This document shows, one piece after another, positions 40,728 through 47,324 of a DNA stretch of 60,113 nucleotides. The position numbers and the translations under genes are program-made. Source of the stretch: a virus; the IMG/VR virus record IMGVR_UViG_3300042466_000580, positions 1-60,113 of that record, one strand, 5' to 3'. Position 1 is the stretch's first letter, and the number at the start of each line of letters is the position of its first letter. Below the pieces are notes generated by a model, which saw nothing but the letters and a program-made list of their open reading frames with translations, was not told the DNA's origin and ran no database searches.

Positions 40728-41254
40728 TTCTTGGCCTCCGTATCTATCGCCATCAGGAGGTTCGCTGCGGCGTGACCCAGGTGATCCTCTGACTGGTCGC
40801 CAGCCAGGAAGCTGAAGATGTGGGCCAACGCATGGTTCAGTATGTCGTTGACCGGGAACCCACGCTCCCAGTTATTGAGCCCGTACTTCTCCGCACCCTC
40901 TGCCATCGTCAGGGCGACTCGCTTGAGCCCGATGAGGGGGACGAGATCGTACCGCTCGGTGAGGTGTGATCGCCGCGCCCCGGTGTCATAGAGCTTGAAA
41001 GCATCGACACCAGCCGGGGAAGGTCGGTCAACCTCAGTGTGATCAGCCAGTCTGTCCGTTTCTTCTTGTGGCAGACCACGGCTAACTTGCTCATACCAGC
41101 TTCTTGCACGGCTCGCTCCATCGTTGGGTGGATCGATAAGGCTTCCACCATCTTGCTCTCCACATGGAGAAGCGGAACCTCCGCTATCACCAAGTCCGCT
41201 GCCCCCCCCTCCACACAACCGTTGAACTGCTGTGACCGCCTCGCTGATTCCCAT
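40724..41254 (-). CDS. DUF5664 / dATP-dGTP diphosphohydrolase-like protein
   Basis: The C-terminal about 95 residues are convincing: YDTGARRSHLTERYDLVPLI, GLKRVALTMAEGAEKYGLNN, WERGFPVNDILNHALAHIFS and DQSEDHLGHAAANLLMAI, the DUF5664 signature linked to phage nucleotide-pool hydrolases. The start is uncertain: no start codon lies close to the domain in this frame, and the ATG at 41254 would make a low-complexity N terminus lying inside the resolvase gene. A -1 frameshift from that gene is an alternative. Confidence 0.6.
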   Translation of the reverse strand: MGISEAVTAVQRLCGGGGSGLGDSGGSASPCGEQDGGSLIDPPNDGASRARSWYEQVSRGLPQEETDRLADHTEVDRPSPAGVDAFKLYDTGARRSHLTERYDLVPLIGLKRVALTMAEGAEKYGLNNWERGFPVNDILNHALAHIFSFLAGDQSEDHLGHAAANLLMAIDTEAKK

Positions 41255-41328
41255 CCCATTACCTCCCTTAAAGTTTGAGCTAACAACCTTTCCGCACGCG
41301 CCCCCTTGGCTCGACTATTCACCGGCAT
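40909..41328 (-). CDS. Holliday-junction-resolvase-like PD-(D/E)xK nuclease
   Basis: 139 residues from the ATG at 41328 (AAGGAGG upstream). GARAERLLAQTLREVMGW, then RRSQQFNGCVEGGAADLVIA, LLHVESKMVE (the Asp ... ExK core) and AGMSKLAVVCHKKKRTDWLI follow the Hjc-like nuclease layout. It would process branched DNA before packaging. The last about 30 residues are low complexity, and its 3' part overlaps the DUF5664 frame by 346 bases. Confidence 0.65.
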   Translation of the reverse strand: MPVNSRAKGARAERLLAQTLREVMGWESARRSQQFNGCVEGGAADLVIAEVPLLHVESKMVEALSIHPTMERAVQEAGMSKLAVVCHKKKRTDWLITLRLTDLPRLVSMLSSSMTPGRGDHTSPSGTISSPSSGSSESP

Positions 41329-41575
41329 GGCCACCCTCCTTCTCTCGCTTGGCCATTGCCTTCTTTAACCAAGCTGGCAGCTTTGGTTTGTGCCCCAGGA
41401 ACAAGTACCTGTGCTGCACCCGGAGAGTCCCTTGAGTTACCGGACGAAGAACGTGTTGGTAGGTGTAACGCTTGCCCTCAACGTCATAGGTCAGGTAGTC
41501 AACAAGGTCATCCTCTTGCAGCTTCTCTGCCCGCCCGCAAAGCGGACCACCAACGTAGACAACCCTGCGTTTCAT
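41315..41575 (-). CDS. small conserved phage protein
   Basis: 86 residues. RVVYVGGPLCGRAEKLQEDD, then GKRYTYQHVLRPVTQGTLRV and YLFLGHKPKLPAWLKKAM. Beta-rich front with a basic helical end. ATGA overlap upstream. I recall similar short 'GGP-CG' proteins in other phages, without known function. Confidence 0.55.
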   Translation of the reverse strand: MKRRVVYVGGPLCGRAEKLQEDDLVDYLTYDVEGKRYTYQHVLRPVTQGTLRVQHRYLFLGHKPKLPAWLKKAMAKREKEGGHAGE

Positions 41576-41886
41576 GTATCACCTTCCTTCACAAACACCC
41601 CCTCTTTGGTGAGCGTTCCCTTCCGATCCTTGATCTGTTCGTAAGCCGCAGCCAAACACAACGGCAGTGTTACGCCCGTCAACTTGCAGTAGATGATGAG
41701 CGTTACCACAACGTCACCAACCCCGTCAACCATCCCGGCACTGTCATTCTTCAATGTGGCATCGGCCAGTTCACCTAGCTCCGACATGGTCTTCATAAGC
41801 TGGGCCATAGGTGTGGAGTTGGGGATGATCTGCCTGTCCTTCGCCCACTGTTCCACCAGTTCAATCAGGTAATCCGTAGACTTCAT
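41572..41886 (-). CDS. MazG-like nucleotide pyrophosphohydrolase
   Basis: 104 residues from the ATG at 41886 (GGAG 9 bases upstream), preferred over 41985, which would run through the zinc-ribbon gene. LIELVEQWAKDRQIIPNS, TMSELGELADATLKND and GMVDGVGDVVVTLIIYC carry the acidic metal-binding ExxE...D..D arrangement of all-alpha NTP pyrophosphohydrolases. These alter nucleotide pools or (p)ppGpp during infection. It overlaps the next gene by 4 bases. Confidence 0.75.
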   Translation of the reverse strand: MKSTDYLIELVEQWAKDRQIIPNSTPMAQLMKTMSELGELADATLKNDSAGMVDGVGDVVVTLIIYCKLTGVTLPLCLAAAYEQIKDRKGTLTKEGVFVKEGDT

Positions 41887-41888
41887 GC

Positions 41889-42041
41889 CTATCTCCTTTC
41901 GATTCGGTACTCGGGACATCCACAGACAACACAGGGCTGGTTGTTTTCTTTGACGGCGTTGCACCGATTGCAGAAGCGAGTGCATCCGCCACGATCCTTC
42001 TCATTGCATTCCGGCAGCGGCAGCAGCAGTTGTCTTGGCAT
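41889..42041 (-). CDS. 50-residue zinc-ribbon protein
   Basis: ATG at 42041 immediately after the preceding stop, stop 2 bases before the MazG-like start. Contains CTRFCNRCNAVKENNQPC and VVCGCPEYR, a compact four- to six-Cys ribbon. It fills the gap exactly, and its stop overlaps the MazG ribosome site, supporting reality over a 62-residue alternative frame in the same place. Confidence 0.6.
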   Translation of the reverse strand: MPRQLLLPLPECNEKDRGGCTRFCNRCNAVKENNQPCVVCGCPEYRIERR

Positions 42042-42299
42042 TCAGGCATTCCCCACCTCGGCTACAAAGAGCGGCCCGTGCTGGCCAACGTAGGCACCCA
42101 ACGTGTTGAACTGAAAGAACTCCTCTGCCTCTTCCTCGCTCATGCCATCGCGGTCCATGAGAATCTTGATGCACTTCTCATGGGAGTAGACGGCAACCTG
42201 GGAGTGGTGGTGGTTGCTGGTGACACCGATCAGGGCATCCTCAAGGCCATCAGCCAGGAGCATCTCGGGATTGATCTCAGCCAGTCTGTCTCTGTCCAT
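42042..42299 (-). CDS. conserved small protein (GAYVG type)
   Basis: 85 residues from the ATG at 42299 (TGATG overlap). DGLEDALIGVTSNHHHSQVA, VYSHEKCIKILMDRDGMSEE, EAEEFFQFNTLGAYVGQHGP follow a pattern I recall in many phages and bacteria ('D---A-IG----------YD---C---L----GMS-EEA-E-F-FN--GAY-G--TP-F'). Function unknown. Confidence 0.7.
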   Translation of the reverse strand: MDRDRLAEINPEMLLADGLEDALIGVTSNHHHSQVAVYSHEKCIKILMDRDGMSEEEAEEFFQFNTLGAYVGQHGPLFVAEVGNA

Positions 42300-42730
42300 C
42301 ACTCACCTCGCTCCATGTAAGGGGCTCGGGATGCCAGGAGTCGAGCGTTCTTCTCACGCTCCTCCGCGATCCATTGAGGTAGCTCGGTGGCAGGGTCTTC
42401 CTTCAGGGCAGCCCTGTTTCTCAGCTTGGCTAGGAAAGCAAGGTCAACCTCCCCGTCCTCCTGCTCCTTACAAAGAAGGACAACAGAGAGGGGGAGTGGC
42501 CTTTCGCTGTGGCCTTGATGGTGGTCGGAGTGGCAGCGGCGGCAGATCAATCCAAGATTTCTGGCATCCCAGTAATCCATACTCCTGCCTCTGCCGCAAA
42601 TGTGGTGAACCTCTAGGGTCCTTTCCCAAGACTTGATGTGCTTACCCCACCAGCACACGAAGCACCTCTCGCACAGGTCAACGTATTCCTTGACCCTTCT
42701 GACGATTCGATCTGACTTCTTGCTGGGCAT
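42299..42730 (-). CDS. HNH endonuclease domain protein
   Basis: 143 residues. CERCFVCWW, then LEVHHICGRGRSMDYWDARN, LGLICRRCHSDHHQ gives the classical HNH order (His-His, Asn, Cys-x2-Cys-His...His). Unlike the homing-type HNH genes here, it lacks a separate DNA-recognition tail. Roles include packaging-associated nicking or a general nuclease. Confidence 0.75.
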   Translation of the reverse strand: MPSKKSDRIVRRVKEYVDLCERCFVCWWGKHIKSWERTLEVHHICGRGRSMDYWDARNLGLICRRCHSDHHQGHSERPLPLSVVLLCKEQEDGEVDLAFLAKLRNRAALKEDPATELPQWIAEEREKNARLLASRAPYMERGE

Positions 42731-42732
42731 GG

Positions 42733-42921
42733 TTAGCTCCCCAGCTTGGCAGCTTGCCTGGGGGTCAGGCCGATGCGCCCCCCGAAGTCACTCGTCCATC
42801 CCAAGTTGGGGATGATGCCCTTGGTGATCTCAAGGTGGCACTCCATGCACTTGGGGACGTTGACCCCATCCTTCTCTTCATGCCAGACCTCTGCCTTATC
42901 GCCGCACTTGCACTTCATCAT
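42733..42921 (-). CDS. 62-residue zinc-ribbon protein
   Basis: Starts ATGATG at 42921 with AAGGAG upstream. KCKCGDKAEVWHEEKDG and VPKCMECHLEITKG form a four-Cys ribbon. The end (GLTPRQAAKLGS) resembles a short helix. Third zinc-ribbon protein of this operon. Function unknown. Confidence 0.55.
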   Translation of the reverse strand: MMKCKCGDKAEVWHEEKDGVNVPKCMECHLEITKGIIPNLGWTSDFGGRIGLTPRQAAKLGS

Positions 42922-42983
42922 GGTTCTCCTTGGTGTATTGAAAGCCGGTTTTGATGGCCCGGGTCCGGCAACCGGGATGCAAA

Positions 42984-43340
42984 CTAGAAAGCGTCATCGA
43001 AGGCGGCGGCTGCGGATGGTGCTGCCTCGCGTTGCTGCCACTTCACCCAGCCATTGCCACTCAGGAAGGAACCATCCTTGCCCTTACGCCTGGGGTACAG
43101 CTTGTTGCCCACTCGGGTCTGGCCAAAGCCAAGCGTGGCACCGCAGTCCTTGCAGACCATTTCGTGGTACACGTTCCCGTCCCTCTCACGAACAGCGGGC
43201 ACGGTGTTGGCACTGTCGCAGGCACCACACACAGAGTTGCTGAACACCTCCACGGCATTGGCCAGTTCAGTGAAACACTCCTTCACATCGCTGCCCTCCA
43301 CCTCAATCTCAAGCCTGTCTGACTTATGTCTAATACGCAT
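42984..43340 (-). CDS. zinc-ribbon protein, recombination-associated by context
   Basis: 118 residues, GAGGTGA upstream. RLEIEVEGSDVKECFTELAN, then CGACDSANTVPAVRERDGNV, YHEMVCKDCGATLGFGQTRV and LYPRRKGKDGSFLSGNGWVK. The four-Cys ribbon with 'C-ACGA-L-FGQ...LFP-R' is a pattern I recall from phage recombination operons next to annealing proteins. ssDNA or complex binding is inferred. Confidence 0.6.
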   Translation of the reverse strand: MRIRHKSDRLEIEVEGSDVKECFTELANAVEVFSNSVCGACDSANTVPAVRERDGNVYHEMVCKDCGATLGFGQTRVGNKLYPRRKGKDGSFLSGNGWVKWQQREAAPSAAAAFDDAF

Positions 43341-43344
43341 TCAA

Positions 43345-43980
43345 TCACCTCTTTCTTGGGCGGTAAACTTTTACAGGTTGGGAGAGTGCCCTTTCTGGCT
43401 CCCAGCCAAGACGAAGACGAGTCCTCAAAGTACGATCCGACATTCCGGCATCTCTCGCCCACTCAGCCAGAGTTTTCTTGGTTCCTTCAACCGAAATAAT
43501 CCGGTTGTTTCTTGTGTTGTTTGCTTGCTGTCGCTTGGTTGCCCAGCGGCAGTTGGTGGGCTCGTAACCAACGCTGTTATTGATGCGATCCAGCGTCATT
43601 CCTTCAGGGCGAAGGCCCATGTCGCTCAAGAAGTTCTCAAACGAATCAAGCCACCTCTGGCACACGGAGATTCCCCTGCCCCCGTATCGGTGGTATTCAG
43701 GCGAATTTCTATTAGTGCAACGCTGAACCATAGACTTGTACGATGCCATTTCACGGCTCTCGGAAAGCCCGTGTGTTATGCGAGACAGTGCCACGCCATG
43801 TCCGCAGGTTTTGGTGGCACCGCACACAACGCTATGGGCAGCGGGCCGCGTGATCTTTCCGCATGAACAAAGACACTTCCATCGAACAAGATTGCCGTCC
43901 CGCTCTACCCCAAGGACATAAAGGTCGCCCCAATATCTTTCGGTTGGGTGCAAAAGACTTCGACGCACACTGGCCTCCAT
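43345..43980 (-). CDS. homing-endonuclease-like protein with zinc-finger N terminus
   Basis: 211 residues from the ATG at 43980; a GTG at 43968 has GGAGG at ideal spacing and may be the true start. A ribbon (WKCLCSCGKITRPAAHSVVC, TKTCGHG) is followed by SYKSMVQRCTNRNSPEYHRY, GGRGISVCQRWLDSFENFLS, DMGLRPEGMTLDRINNSVGY and NCRWATKRQQANNTRNNR. This is the common phage 'THGLS-S--Y-SW--M--RC' endonuclease-like group. The C terminus has a possible DNA-binding repeat (LAEWARDAGMSDRTLRTRLR). Confidence 0.75.
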   Translation of the reverse strand: MEASVRRSLLHPTERYWGDLYVLGVERDGNLVRWKCLCSCGKITRPAAHSVVCGATKTCGHGVALSRITHGLSESREMASYKSMVQRCTNRNSPEYHRYGGRGISVCQRWLDSFENFLSDMGLRPEGMTLDRINNSVGYEPTNCRWATKRQQANNTRNNRIISVEGTKKTLAEWARDAGMSDRTLRTRLRLGWEPERALSQPVKVYRPRKR

Positions 43981-44507
43981 CTATTAACCCTATTAGGTCT
44001 ACCCCAGTAGGGTGTATCTAAGTATCTATGTATCTTGTTACTAGGTTGCGCTTGTAGTTGCGCTTGTATTTCAGTGTCCGCTCTTAGGAAACTGGACGGG
44101 TGCAGGGAAAGGTCCTTGCCGGTTTCCCTTTCGGGCAGTACCGGGTCGAACCCTTCCCTCACCGATCATCCAGTTTCCTAAGAAGGGACTATGTTGTGTC
44201 CGCTCTTGAGGTATCCAGTGTCTTCAAGGGTCCCCGATCATCGCACTCACGGGGCTTGCATCTTCCTTTACCATTGCGCTGGTTACTGGCTGGGTCGTTT
44301 GCTTTAGGTCTAACCCTTTGGGTCTTGCCAGTGCCTTCCGTCACCACCACGATTACCCGTGGCCCTCCGTCTGATAACCCTTTAAATGTAAGCCCATCAG
44401 ATCAGGGCCCACATCGACCGACTGCCTTGTTCTCCGTCCCCTTCAGGCGTATGGGGTAGTGTGAATACCAGCGTTACCCTGCCGATGAAAATCGGTCAAT
44501 GGTTTGG
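43981..44507. other. 527-bp intergenic region rich in inverted and direct repeats
   Basis: No convincing gene; a 119-codon plus frame (44100-44459) has no coding-like composition and no partner genes. It holds a 15-bp perfect inverted repeat (44082-44096 and 44169-44183), the direct repeat GTGTCCGCTCTT (about 44074 and 44195), the direct repeat CCGATCATC in both halves, a tandem TTGCGCTTGTA pair (about 44046-44070), and CCCTA...TAGGG near 43990. It could be an ncRNA pair, an origin, or an attachment/recombination region. Confidence 0.45.
44082..44183. repeat. 15-bp inverted repeat enclosing a structured 72-base core
   Basis: The arms TCTTAGGAAACTGGA and TCCAGTTTCCTAAGA are perfectly complementary. 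The interior can fold further (GGGAAA...TTTCCC) and contains CGGGTCGAACCC. The flanking promoter and transcribed strand cannot be decided from sequence. Confidence 0.6.
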
Positions 44508-44981
44508 TCAAAGAAAAATTTCCTCTGGCTTGCAAAATCTGACGCACTCAATTGGCACGACGTAGTAGGTGCAGTCTCGCCCCTGCTTTTTGTCATAGGC
44601 ATCCTTGGTCTTCCACCTGTGCTTGGTGTGACCGTAGACGCAGGCCACGCACTGGCCGTCAGATGATTCGATGAAGTAGGCAAACAGGGCAGACTGTTTG
44701 GCCTTAGCATCCACCTTGTACTTCTCGTCAATGATGATGGTTGGGAATGGGAAGTCTTCCCTGCTTGTGAACTGGATGGTTCTGACTTTGTGTTCGGCTC
44801 GTAGCTGAAGCATCAGGTCGCCGCTATCCGCGTAATCCATGCGGGACTCAACGTCTGGTGTCATCTCGGTTGGTGACAGCCAGACAGACACGTTCTTCCT
44901 GCGAAGCAGGGCAGCGAATCTCTCTACCGCTCGTATGCTTTTGCGGAAATCCTCTAGGAATGCTGCGACTGGTTTCACCAT
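44508..44981 (-). CDS. phage protein of unknown function after helicase
   Basis: 157 residues, start overlapping the helicase stop by 7 bases. Helical N terminus (FLEDFRKSIRAVERFAALLR), then a mixed core (AEHKVRTIQFTSREDFPFPT; IIIDEKYKVDAKAKQSALFA; YFIESSDGQCVACVYGHTKH). The order D/E...ID-x-K...Y-F-I could be a diverged PD-(D/E)xK or DNA-sensor fold, but I am not confident. Context suggests DNA metabolism. Confidence 0.5.
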   Translation of the reverse strand: MVKPVAAFLEDFRKSIRAVERFAALLRRKNVSVWLSPTEMTPDVESRMDYADSGDLMLQLRAEHKVRTIQFTSREDFPFPTIIIDEKYKVDAKAKQSALFAYFIESSDGQCVACVYGHTKHRWKTKDAYDKKQGRDCTYYVVPIECVRFCKPEEIFL

Positions 44982-46552
44982 TGGGCCACCTCCTCTGCCA
45001 GCACTGCCTCACGGCGATCCACCTCTTGCTTCACGGCAGCCGACCACATGGCATTCAGCTTCCCCTCCCTCAACATCCACTGGAGATATGAGAGGGGCAC
45101 CACAGGGTCACGCAGGGGCCTTCCTCGCCATCTGCCAAAGGGCACCCTGAATCCACGCACGGTGGGAGTCTTGGCATCGGGGCGGGCGAACAGGTCACGG
45201 GACCGGCTATCGAACGTCACCCCCACTACCAGTTGCTTGCGCCGCTCCCGCTCGGCCTCCCGTTCCAGCCGCTCCAGTTCTTTCTGTTCATCAATGGCAG
45301 CTTGGATGTCGGCATCCAGTTCCTCCAGGGTCTGCTCCTCGCCGCCCTCGTCCTCGTCCTTGATCTTGTCGATCAGTTCCTTAGGACCCGCCATCAGAAT
45401 GTCGATGGCTGTGATGGGCTGGTGGTAGCGGCTGGTGGAGGTGATGTCATGGAGGTGCCAGTTGGGCTTGGCCGATGCAGCGATGGCAGCCGCCCGCTCC
45501 TCGACCGTGTTCAGACCATCCAGCACCCCTGGCAGGGCGCGTGTGCCCCGGCCCAGCATCTGCATATAGGTGGCCTTGGACTTGGTGGGCCTGCCGTTGA
45601 TGATGCAGCGGACCTCGGGAATATCGACACCCCGACCAAGCACCCGGCAGTTGACGATCAGCCTGCTCTCCCCGGCCTTGAACGCTGCCATCTCAGCCGC
45701 CCGCTCTTCCTCATTCTGGGTGCCGTAGACCAGCGAGGTCTTAACCCCATGCCGCTCCTGCATCATGTCCCGCATGAGGATGGACTGCCTCACGCTGTTG
45801 CAGAACATGACGTTGAACCGCTCGACCATCACTCGGTTAGCCAGGGCGGCAAGGTCATGGAGAACCTGTTCGCTGGTCAGGATGCGGTCGAGTTCATCAG
45901 GGGCGTAATCCACCCTGTTCTTTGACAGGTGGGCAAAGGACACCGACTCCACCCGATGGACCGTCACCAGGGGCTCCACCAGATACGCCAGCTTGAAGGC
46001 ATCCCGTAGCTCCATTGAGTAGCCACAGTCTGTGTAGAACCCAAACAGGCTCTCCTTCTTCTTGGAGCGGAAGGGTGTAGCCGTGATGCCCAGCACCCGT
46101 GCCCCGCCCTCAATGAACTCCTTCAGGATTTCCCGGGCAGTCTTGGAGAAGAACGAATCGCACTCGTCCACGATGATGAGGTCGATCTGCCCGATGAACC
46201 TTCGGAACCGCTCGTTGCTCTGGAGCGTCTGCCATGTGGCTACGATCCAGCCCGTGCCCGCGTCAGCCTTATTGAAAGCCTGTTCGATGTCAGCTACCTG
46301 ACGGCGAAGGTGGCGGATGGTCCCGGCCCACTGCTTCACAAGGTTGTCTTGCTGGCAGATGACCATGACCCTGGCCCCCTCCTTGGGCATACAGACCGTC
46401 GCCGTTGTCTTGCCCATCCCAGTGGGCAGAACCCCAAGGACAGCCTTGTGCCCCGCCCTGAAGCTGGCCCTGCAACCAGAGATGAATCCCTTCTGATAGC
46501 AGCGGAGGATGTCATCGAACAAAGGAAGGTGTTCGTAGCGTGGGTTGTTCAT
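44975..46552 (-). CDS. superfamily 2 DNA/RNA helicase with C-terminal DUF3820-like domain
   Basis: 525 residues. Motif I PTGMGKT at 43-49, motif II DECD at 129-132, motif III TATPFR, and in the second RecA domain GRGVDIPEVRCIINGRPTKS and YMQMLGRGTRALPG (motifs IV-VI). An acidic coiled coil follows (EGGEEQTLEELDADIQAAID), then a C-terminal VPFGRWRGRPLRDPV and PLSYLQWML, the DUF3820 signature. Probable ATP-dependent DNA unwinding or fork remodelling; the only helicase seen. The start overlaps the csrA stop (TGATG). Confidence 0.85.
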   Translation of the reverse strand: MNNPRYEHLPLFDDILRCYQKGFISGCRASFRAGHKAVLGVLPTGMGKTTATVCMPKEGARVMVICQQDNLVKQWAGTIRHLRRQVADIEQAFNKADAGTGWIVATWQTLQSNERFRRFIGQIDLIIVDECDSFFSKTAREILKEFIEGGARVLGITATPFRSKKKESLFGFYTDCGYSMELRDAFKLAYLVEPLVTVHRVESVSFAHLSKNRVDYAPDELDRILTSEQVLHDLAALANRVMVERFNVMFCNSVRQSILMRDMMQERHGVKTSLVYGTQNEEERAAEMAAFKAGESRLIVNCRVLGRGVDIPEVRCIINGRPTKSKATYMQMLGRGTRALPGVLDGLNTVEERAAAIAASAKPNWHLHDITSTSRYHQPITAIDILMAGPKELIDKIKDEDEGGEEQTLEELDADIQAAIDEQKELERLEREAERERRKQLVVGVTFDSRSRDLFARPDAKTPTVRGFRVPFGRWRGRPLRDPVVPLSYLQWMLREGKLNAMWSAAVKQEVDRREAVLAEEVAQW

Positions 46553-46767
46553 CAGACACCTTCCTTTCTGCGCCGCTCCTCACGTTCTGCTTCAGCCTGC
46601 AACCGACCGTACTTCCCGACCAACTCCTCCCTGAGAATCGTGTACTCGGGGGGCGCGTCGATCCCGATCCGCACGGCACCACCTTGGGTGATGTGCGTGA
46701 CCGTGATCTTGATGTTCCCCGGTTCGATAACGATGGTCTGATTGACCCGGCGTCCTAGTACCAACAT
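46552..46767 (-). CDS. csrA: CsrA/RsmA family post-transcriptional regulator
   Basis: 71 residues from the ATG at 46767 (GGAGGTGA upstream, overlapping the previous stop). It aligns along its length with CsrA: MLVLGRRVNQTIVI, VTVTHITQGGAVRIGIDAP and TILREELVGK. The residues that contact RNA in known CsrA dimers are kept (Leu4, Arg6-Arg7, and Arg46 in REE, equivalent to Arg44); the preceding His is Leu. The C terminus is an extended charged helix (EAEREERRRKEGV). CsrA dimers bind GGA in hairpin loops, and seven GGA-loop hairpins lie in the early region of this genome. Confidence 0.9.
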   Translation of the reverse strand: MLVLGRRVNQTIVIEPGNIKITVTHITQGGAVRIGIDAPPEYTILREELVGKYGRLQAEAEREERRRKEGV

Positions 46768-47324
46768 CACTCACCTCCGTGTGTAATTGGTTCGATTCCC
46801 AACGCTCCATCCAGCACCGATGACCGCTTTGACGGGCGACCACGCCGCTTCTTCACTGCAACATCTGGCTGGCTGCCATCGACAGGTCTGTCTCCTTCTT
46901 GTTGGCGAACCTCCCCACCCACCGGGTTGACCATTCGTGCGTTGTCCACTGGTCTTGAACCCACTTGATCCGCTCGGCCAGATCGTCCGGCACTGGCCTC
47001 ATCAACCCGCTCCTGGCTGACCGGCGGTACTGGGTGTATTGGCTCCGCAGTTCGTGGAGCCTGAGGTCCGGCATCCGCTTCCTGACCTCTAGGAAGTCCA
47101 GCCCCTGCGACACCAGTTCCGACAGAAGCACCTCGTCCTCGTCCGTCATCTCTCTGTAGCCAGCCATCGAAGAAGTTCTCCGCTTGTGCATCCAACGCCG
47201 ACTGCATCGTTCGCAACTCCGCGAACAGCAACGGCAAGACTTTCATTAAGACGTTGGGCAATTCCTGAAGGGTGGCCTTGCACAGGTAACCTTCAAGCTG
47301 GTCTATGTCGGCTTTAGACAGCAC
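46767..47324 (-). CDS. possible DNA-binding protein with C-terminal AT-hook (overlapped frame)
   Basis: 185 residues from the GTG at 47324 (GGAGG 6 bases upstream, within the erf stop region). The N-terminal 60 residues (LSKADIDQLEGYLCKATLQE; VLMKVLPLLFAELRTMQSAL) look real, and the C terminus (KKRRGRPSKRSSVLDGALGI) has an AT-hook. The middle (about 100 residues) is low complexity and is covered by a better-looking gene in another frame (46853-47167). It may be two small genes, with a GTG at 46856 starting a 29-residue AT-hook peptide, or a frameshifted unit. Confidence 0.4.
   Translation of the reverse strand: MLSKADIDQLEGYLCKATLQELPNVLMKVLPLLFAELRTMQSALDAQAENFFDGWLQRDDGRGRGASVGTGVAGAGLPRGQEADAGPQAPRTAEPIHPVPPVSQERVDEASAGRSGRADQVGSRPVDNARMVNPVGGEVRQQEGDRPVDGSQPDVAVKKRRGRPSKRSSVLDGALGIEPITHGGE
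46853..47167 (-). CDS. HTH-like small protein in overlapping frame
   Basis: 104 residues from the ATG at 47167 (GGAGA 9 bases upstream). YREMTDEDEVLLSELVSQGL, DFLEVRKRMPDLRLHELRSQ and DDLAERIKWVQDQWTTHEWS look like a globular helical DNA-binding protein. It lies wholly within the frame listed at 46767-47324. Its stop (GTGA) overlaps a possible GTG start of a 29-residue AT-hook peptide that ends at csrA. Confidence 0.55.
   Translation of the reverse strand: MAGYREMTDEDEVLLSELVSQGLDFLEVRKRMPDLRLHELRSQYTQYRRSARSGLMRPVPDDLAERIKWVQDQWTTHEWSTRWVGRFANKKETDLSMAASQMLQ

Noticed and set aside
41861-42049. 62-codon Cys-containing frame
   Set aside because: It overlaps the MazG-like start, whereas the 50-codon frame at 41889-42041 fits exactly between neighbouring stop and start and has a cleaner zinc-ribbon pattern.
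43319-43330. Another copy of the late-promoter motif (GACATAAGT)
   Set aside because: Only 8-9 bases match and they lie inside a coding sequence (start of the zinc-ribbon gene at 43340).
44100-44459. 119-codon plus frame in the repeat-rich gap
   Set aside because: Isolated on the wrong strand among minus genes, covers the inverted repeat, and has no recognisable motif.
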